9,142 nucleotides of DNA from Myxococcales bacterium (GTDB taxonomy: Bacteria > Myxococcota_A > Polyangia > Palsa-1104): assembly GCA_023248835.1 (NCBI GenBank), contig JAHFDU010000149.1, positions 1 to 9,142 on the forward strand, given 5' to 3'. The translations under genes and the position numbers were made by a program. Shown piece after piece: positions 6,476-9,142 of this stretch. Numbering within the stretch: position 1 is the first letter of the stretch; each line of letters starts with the position of its first letter. The notes under the pieces were generated by a model. That model searched no databases. It worked only from the letters and a program-made list of their open reading frames with translations, and was not told where the DNA came from.

Positions 6476-6565
6476 CGTGGGCGTGGGCGTAGGCGTGGGC
6501 GAATCCTTGTGCCACCGTCGGTGGAGAGCGCGGATTTTCGTTTCACGCCCACGCCCACGCCCACG
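6476..6565 (-). promoter_or_regulatory. long hexamer-repeat hairpin in the leader of the propeller lipoprotein
   Basis: Bases 6477-6500 are four GTGGGC units (one GTAGGC); 6544-6565 are the complementary GCCCAC units. As minus-strand RNA, 6565-6544 pairs with 6497-6476 over 22 consecutive base pairs with a single G-U wobble. On the other strand the same position is an A-C mismatch. The 46-base loop contains two nested helices: AATCC/GGATT (6502-6506/6532-6536) and CCACCG-T-CGGTGG (6512-6524). The 3' foot ends 13 bases before the chosen ATG, next to the ribosome-binding region, so it could control translation or protect the mRNA 5' end. Confidence 0.5.
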
Positions 6566-6683
6566 AAAGTGACGGACTCCCCGAGAAAAGACCGCTTGAG
6601 CATGCGAGGCTCTTGTGCAAATGCTGTTCCGAGTTCGGTCGAGGAAAATCGCTGACTTCGCTCTTGCCTTGGCCCAAGTTCGC

Positions 6684-6697
6684 GTCACAAGCGTGAC
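6684..6697. promoter_or_regulatory. inverted repeat GTCAC-aagc-GTGAC, candidate operator
   Basis: Perfect five-base arms with a four-base spacer lie directly after the proposed minus-strand -10 box, over the expected transcription start. Its placement suggests a repressor site for the propeller lipoprotein; the binding protein is unknown. Confidence 0.3.
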
Positions 6698-6726
6698 ATT
6701 TGAAAGCGTTTGGCCCGGTTTGTCAG
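6698..6726 (-). promoter_or_regulatory. candidate sigma-70-type promoter for the propeller lipoprotein
   Basis: On the minus strand CTGACA (6726-6721, five of six consensus bases) is followed after exactly 17 bases by TCAAAT (6703-6698, four of six). Transcription would begin near 6690 and give a leader of about 230 bases containing the hexamer hairpin. It is identified by eye only. Confidence 0.35.
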
Positions 6727-6758
6727 ATTGGTGGCGCGCGCTGACCCCAAAAAAAGAG

Positions 6759-6764
6759 TATAAT
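6759..6764 (+). promoter_or_regulatory. TATAAT -10 box directly before the acetyltransferase start
   Basis: A perfect TATAAT ends eight bases before the ATG at 6773, so transcription from it would begin at or within two bases of the start codon. No good -35 hexamer lies 16-18 bases upstream, where the sequence is GCGCGC-like. AGGGG at 6766-6770 is only two bases from the ATG, too close for a normal Shine-Dalgarno sequence. Confidence 0.3.
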
Positions 6765-6772
6765 CAGGGGTT

Positions 6773-7717
6773 ATGGCGGCCGATTGGTCGGACTACGTCA
6801 TCCGACAAGCGACAGAGGAGGAGCAGCGGGCGCGCGATCGGCTGACTTTCGCAGCCTGGGGCGAAAAGCTCACCGTCTATGAATATGTGGCGCGCGAAGC
6901 GGCGCTGCGACAGCAGGCTTGGGCGCGCGAAAACATGCAAACCTGGCTGCTGCTCGAGGGCGTGCGCGTGGTCTCGTCCTGCGAAGCCTTTCGCATGCTC
7001 TCGACGCTCAAGGGCGAGGCCGGATTTGCCTACGCCATCGCCAGCGTGTTCACCGAGCCGCACCTTCGCAAACGCGGCTACGCAGCGCGACTGGTCGACG
7101 GCGTTTGCAAACAGCTCGCCTCAGATGGCCAGGCGCAATCGGTGATTCTTTTTTCCGACGTCGGTGCGGCGCTGTACGAGCGGCTGCGATTTGTAGCGCG
7201 GCCGGCGTTTGATTGCGTCTTGCCGGCCGAGCTCGGTGATCCGGGAGCCGAGGTGAAGTTGCTCTCGCCCGGCGATGCCGCCCATGCGCTGGCCCAAGCA
7301 GTGCGGCCACAAGATGAGTATTTGGTGTGGCCGAACGCGGTTCAACTCGACTGGCATGCGGAGCGGGCGCGCTACTACGCGCGAGTGCTGCGTTCGATGC
7401 CGGTCAGCACGGCAGGAGCTGAATGCGACGGCGCCACCATTTTTTGGGCGGGCGATTTCAGGAACAATCGCCTACGAGTGCTTCTACTCGACGCGCCGTC
7501 GAGCGAAGTTGCGGCCCGCTTGCTCACGGCGGCGCAGCGCACCGCGGCGCGCTCCGACTTGCGTGAGGTTTGCATCTGGCAAACCCCGTCGACGGCGGTG
7601 CTGGGATCAGAGGCCGGCGTGGTGCGCGAGCGCCAGGGCGGGCTGCCGATGATTCGGCCGCTCAAAGCTTTTTCGGCCGAGGCGTGGCGCACCATCCCAA
7701 GAGCGATCTGGGTCTGA
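6773..7717 (+). CDS. GNAT-family N-acetyltransferase, LYC1-like
   Basis: The protein has 314 residues. The acetyl-CoA-binding motif is clear: IASVFTEPHLRKRGYAARLV (about 89-108), with the pyrophosphate-binding RKRGYA at 99-104, then VILFSDVGAALYERLRF (124-140), the following GNAT strand and helix. About 150 further residues follow (VWPNAVQLDWHAERARYYAR, then WRTIPRAIWV at the end). The order IASVFT-GYA-FSDVG-FY/LYERL plus a C-terminal half ending in WV resembles LYC1, the fungal lysine acetyltransferase of lysine catabolism, and its uncharacterised relatives. GNAT enzymes transfer an acyl group from acyl-CoA to an amine; the substrate here cannot be read from the sequence. It is cytosolic, with no signal peptide. 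The gene is divergent from the propeller lipoprotein and convergent with nadB. The start is supported by the TATAAT just upstream; leaderless translation is possible. Family is firm, the LYC1 link is from memory. Confidence 0.85.
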   Translation: MAADWSDYVIRQATEEEQRARDRLTFAAWGEKLTVYEYVAREAALRQQAWARENMQTWLLLEGVRVVSSCEAFRMLSTLKGEAGFAYAIASVFTEPHLRKRGYAARLVDGVCKQLASDGQAQSVILFSDVGAALYERLRFVARPAFDCVLPAELGDPGAEVKLLSPGDAAHALAQAVRPQDEYLVWPNAVQLDWHAERARYYARVLRSMPVSTAGAECDGATIFWAGDFRNNRLRVLLLDAPSSEVAARLLTAAQRTAARSDLREVCIWQTPSTAVLGSEAGVVRERQGGLPMIRPLKAFSAEAWRTIPRAIWV

Positions 7718-7769
7718 AATGATCGCGGCCGCGGATGTCGAGCCTGCTTGCGAATTCGTTCGCGTAGTC

Positions 7770-9142
7770 TCATGCCGGTTCGGGCCCGTCGCCGCGGCGC
7801 AGGACGGTGTCGTGGGCGTAGGCGTCGCTCTTGTTCGGATAATCGGTGTTAAAGTGCAGTCCGCGGCTCTCTTTGCGGCGACGCGCGCTCTCGATGGTGA
7901 GGTGCGCAGTCAGTGCCAAGTTGCGCAGCTCGAGCAGATCGCCGGTTACCTGGAAGTTCCAGTAATATTCGCGAATTTCTGAGCGCACCAGCTCAATCCG
8001 TCGGCGCGCCCGTTCGAGACGTTTGTCAGTGCGCACAACACCGACGTAGTTCCACATCAGGCGGCGGACTTCGTCCCAGTTCTGCGTGATCACGACGGCT
8101 TCTTCCGACGGCGTCGCCGCGCCGGTGTACCACGGCGCGACTTCGGGCGGCTTCAGCTGTGTCGCATGGCGGGCGTCGAGCGCAGCGCGACGGCCAAAAA
8201 CCGCACCTTCGAGCAGCGAATTGGACGCCAATCGGCAGGCGCCGTGTAGGCCGGTCATGGCGACTTCGCCGACGGCATAGAGATTCTTCACCGTGGTGCG
8301 GCCGTGTTCGTCTACCACCACGCCGCCGCACAGATAATGCGCTGCCGGCACCACCGGGATAGGTTGACTGCGCAGGTCGATGCCGAAATGAAAACAGCGT
8401 TCAAAAATCGCCGGGAAACGTTCGACCAAAAATTTGCTGTCGAGGTGAGTCATGTCGAGCAGCACGAAGTCATCGCCGGTGCGTTTGAGCTCCGAGTCGA
8501 TGGCTCGGGCGGTGACATCGCGCGGCGCCAGCGACTTGAGCGCGTGGTAGCGCTCCATAAACGTTTCGCCGGAGCGCAGTTTGAGGACGCCGCCCTCGCC
8601 ACGCAGCGCTTCTGAAATCAGAAAAGACTTGGCCTGCGGATGAAAGAGGCAGGTGGGATGGAATTGAAAAAATTCCATATTGGCGATGCTGGCGCCGCCG
8701 CGGTAGGCCATCGCCACCCCGTCGGCGGTCGCGACGTCGGGATTGGTGGTGTAGAGATAAACTTTTCCTGCACCGCCGGTGGCAAGTACCGTGGCCCGTG
8801 CGACCACGGTTTTGACCGCGCGCGACTTTTGATCGAGCAGATAAGCGCCAAAACAGCCTTCGGGACCGCCATAGCGACTGCGCTGCAGCAAGTCGATCGC
8901 CATGTGGTCAGTCAAGATTGTGATACTCGGATGCGCCGCAGCCGCAGCCACCAAAGCGCGTTCGATTTCGCGCCCGGTCGAATCCTTGGCGTGCGCCACT
9001 CTTCGCGCCGAATGACCGCCTTCTCGCGCCAGATCGAAAGTGCCGTCAGCGCGATCAAACTCGACGCCAAATTTTTCGGTGAGCTCACGGATCGCGGCCG
9101 GCCCTTCGCGCACGCAGAGAGCGACGATGTCGGGATGGCACA
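7770..9142 (-). CDS. nadB: L-aspartate oxidase, C-terminal part (runs off the window)
   Basis: About 456 residues of the minus-strand frame are present, and the N-terminal FAD Rossmann segment (roughly 80 residues) lies beyond base 9142. The enzyme oxidises L-aspartate to iminoaspartate with FAD, the first step of de novo quinolinate and NAD synthesis, and hands the product to NadA. Motifs in order: REGGHSARRVAHAKDSTGRE, VLATGGAGKVYLYTTNP, NMEFFQFHPT, LISEALRGEGG, LAPRD (substrate-site arginine region), AAHYLCGGV, then LYAVGEVAMTGLHGACRLAS and SNSLLEGA, and near the C-terminus ESRGLHFNTDYP. GEVAMTGLHGA with the ESRGLHF-type tail favours NadB over succinate dehydrogenase flavoprotein. No frameshift or missing motif is seen. 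It converges with the acetyltransferase across a 52-base gap that holds no clear terminator. Neither nadA nor nadC is in view. Confidence 0.95.
   Translation of the reverse strand, partial: CHPDIVALCVREGPAAIRELTEKFGVEFDRADGTFDLAREGGHSARRVAHAKDSTGREIERALVAAAAAHPSITILTDHMAIDLLQRSRYGGPEGCFGAYLLDQKSRAVKTVVARATVLATGGAGKVYLYTTNPDVATADGVAMAYRGGASIANMEFFQFHPTCLFHPQAKSFLISEALRGEGGVLKLRSGETFMERYHALKSLAPRDVTARAIDSELKRTGDDFVLLDMTHLDSKFLVERFPAIFERCFHFGIDLRSQPIPVVPAAHYLCGGVVVDEHGRTTVKNLYAVGEVAMTGLHGACRLASNSLLEGAVFGRRAALDARHATQLKPPEVAPWYTGAATPSEEAVVITQNWDEVRRLMWNYVGVVRTDKRLERARRRIELVRSEIREYYWNFQVTGDLLELRNLALTAHLTIESARRRKESRGLHFNTDYPNKSDAYAHDTVLRRGDGPEPA

Noticed and set aside
6711..6725. sigma-54-like TGGCCCG word upstream of the acetyltransferase
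   Set aside because: The required GC at the -12 position is absent (CA is found instead), so the -24/-12 pair fails.
7721..7735. CGCGGCCGCG palindrome as a terminator between the acetyltransferase and nadB
   Set aside because: It is self-complementary without a loop and has no T-run on either side.
7811..7825. 15-base match to the hexamer hairpin arm at 6482-6496
   Set aside because: It encodes part of the nadB tail (DAYAHD) in frame and has no partner arm nearby; probably chance in GC-rich DNA.
7719..7982. 87-codon plus-strand frame starting just after the acetyltransferase
   Set aside because: Most of it is antisense to the conserved nadB C-terminus (ESRGLHFNTDYP). It has no ribosome-binding site and no family resemblance.

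Overview
The window reads as a GC-rich chromosomal segment from a deltaproteobacterium in the broad sense, most likely Myxococcota or a relative. This placement is an inference. It rests on three predicted cysteine-rich surface lipoproteins of myxobacterial style (one with MopE-type calcium/metal-binding repeats, one with Stig1-type repeats plus WG..DIYAVG propeller repeats) and on a fused B12-type radical-SAM/DUF2344 protein. No phage, CRISPR, tRNA or rRNA gene is visible, and no transposase gene.

Layout. (1) Positions 1-2069, plus strand: the 3' part of a TIGR03960-type radical SAM protein fused to a DUF2344 domain. It overlaps by ATGA with a small cysteine-rich lipoprotein, so the two are probably translationally coupled. 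(2) Positions 2087-3667, minus strand: a second, paralogous radical SAM protein that converges on the first pair. Its last ~45 codons are written through a dispersed GC-rich palindromic repeat (about 2101-2223). (3) Positions 3668-4002: a divergent gene-free region with 13-bp direct repeats near both ends, a TTGAC/GTCAA palindrome and three consecutive strong stem-loops. (4) Positions 4003-4878, plus strand: a MopE-like metal-binding-repeat lipoprotein. A hairpin at 4916-4952 separates it from the next, convergent gene. (5) Positions 4978-6462, minus strand: a lipoprotein with Stig1-type cysteine repeats followed by seven ~39-residue repeats, predicted to be a seven-bladed beta-propeller. Its leader holds a 22-bp stem built of GTGGGC hexamers. 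(6) Positions 6463-6772: a divergent promoter region. (7) Positions 6773-7717, plus strand: a GNAT acetyltransferase resembling LYC1-type lysine acyltransferases. (8) Positions 7770-9142, minus strand: the C-terminal ~456 residues of L-aspartate oxidase (NadB), which enters NAD biosynthesis and runs off the window.

The genes do not form one pathway. NadB and the acetyltransferase are metabolic; the radical SAM pair is of unknown function; the lipoproteins are probably envelope or exported proteins. The most unusual material is non-coding or structural: the repeat-derived tail of the second radical SAM protein, the structured 3722-4001 element, and the long hexamer hairpin before the propeller lipoprotein.
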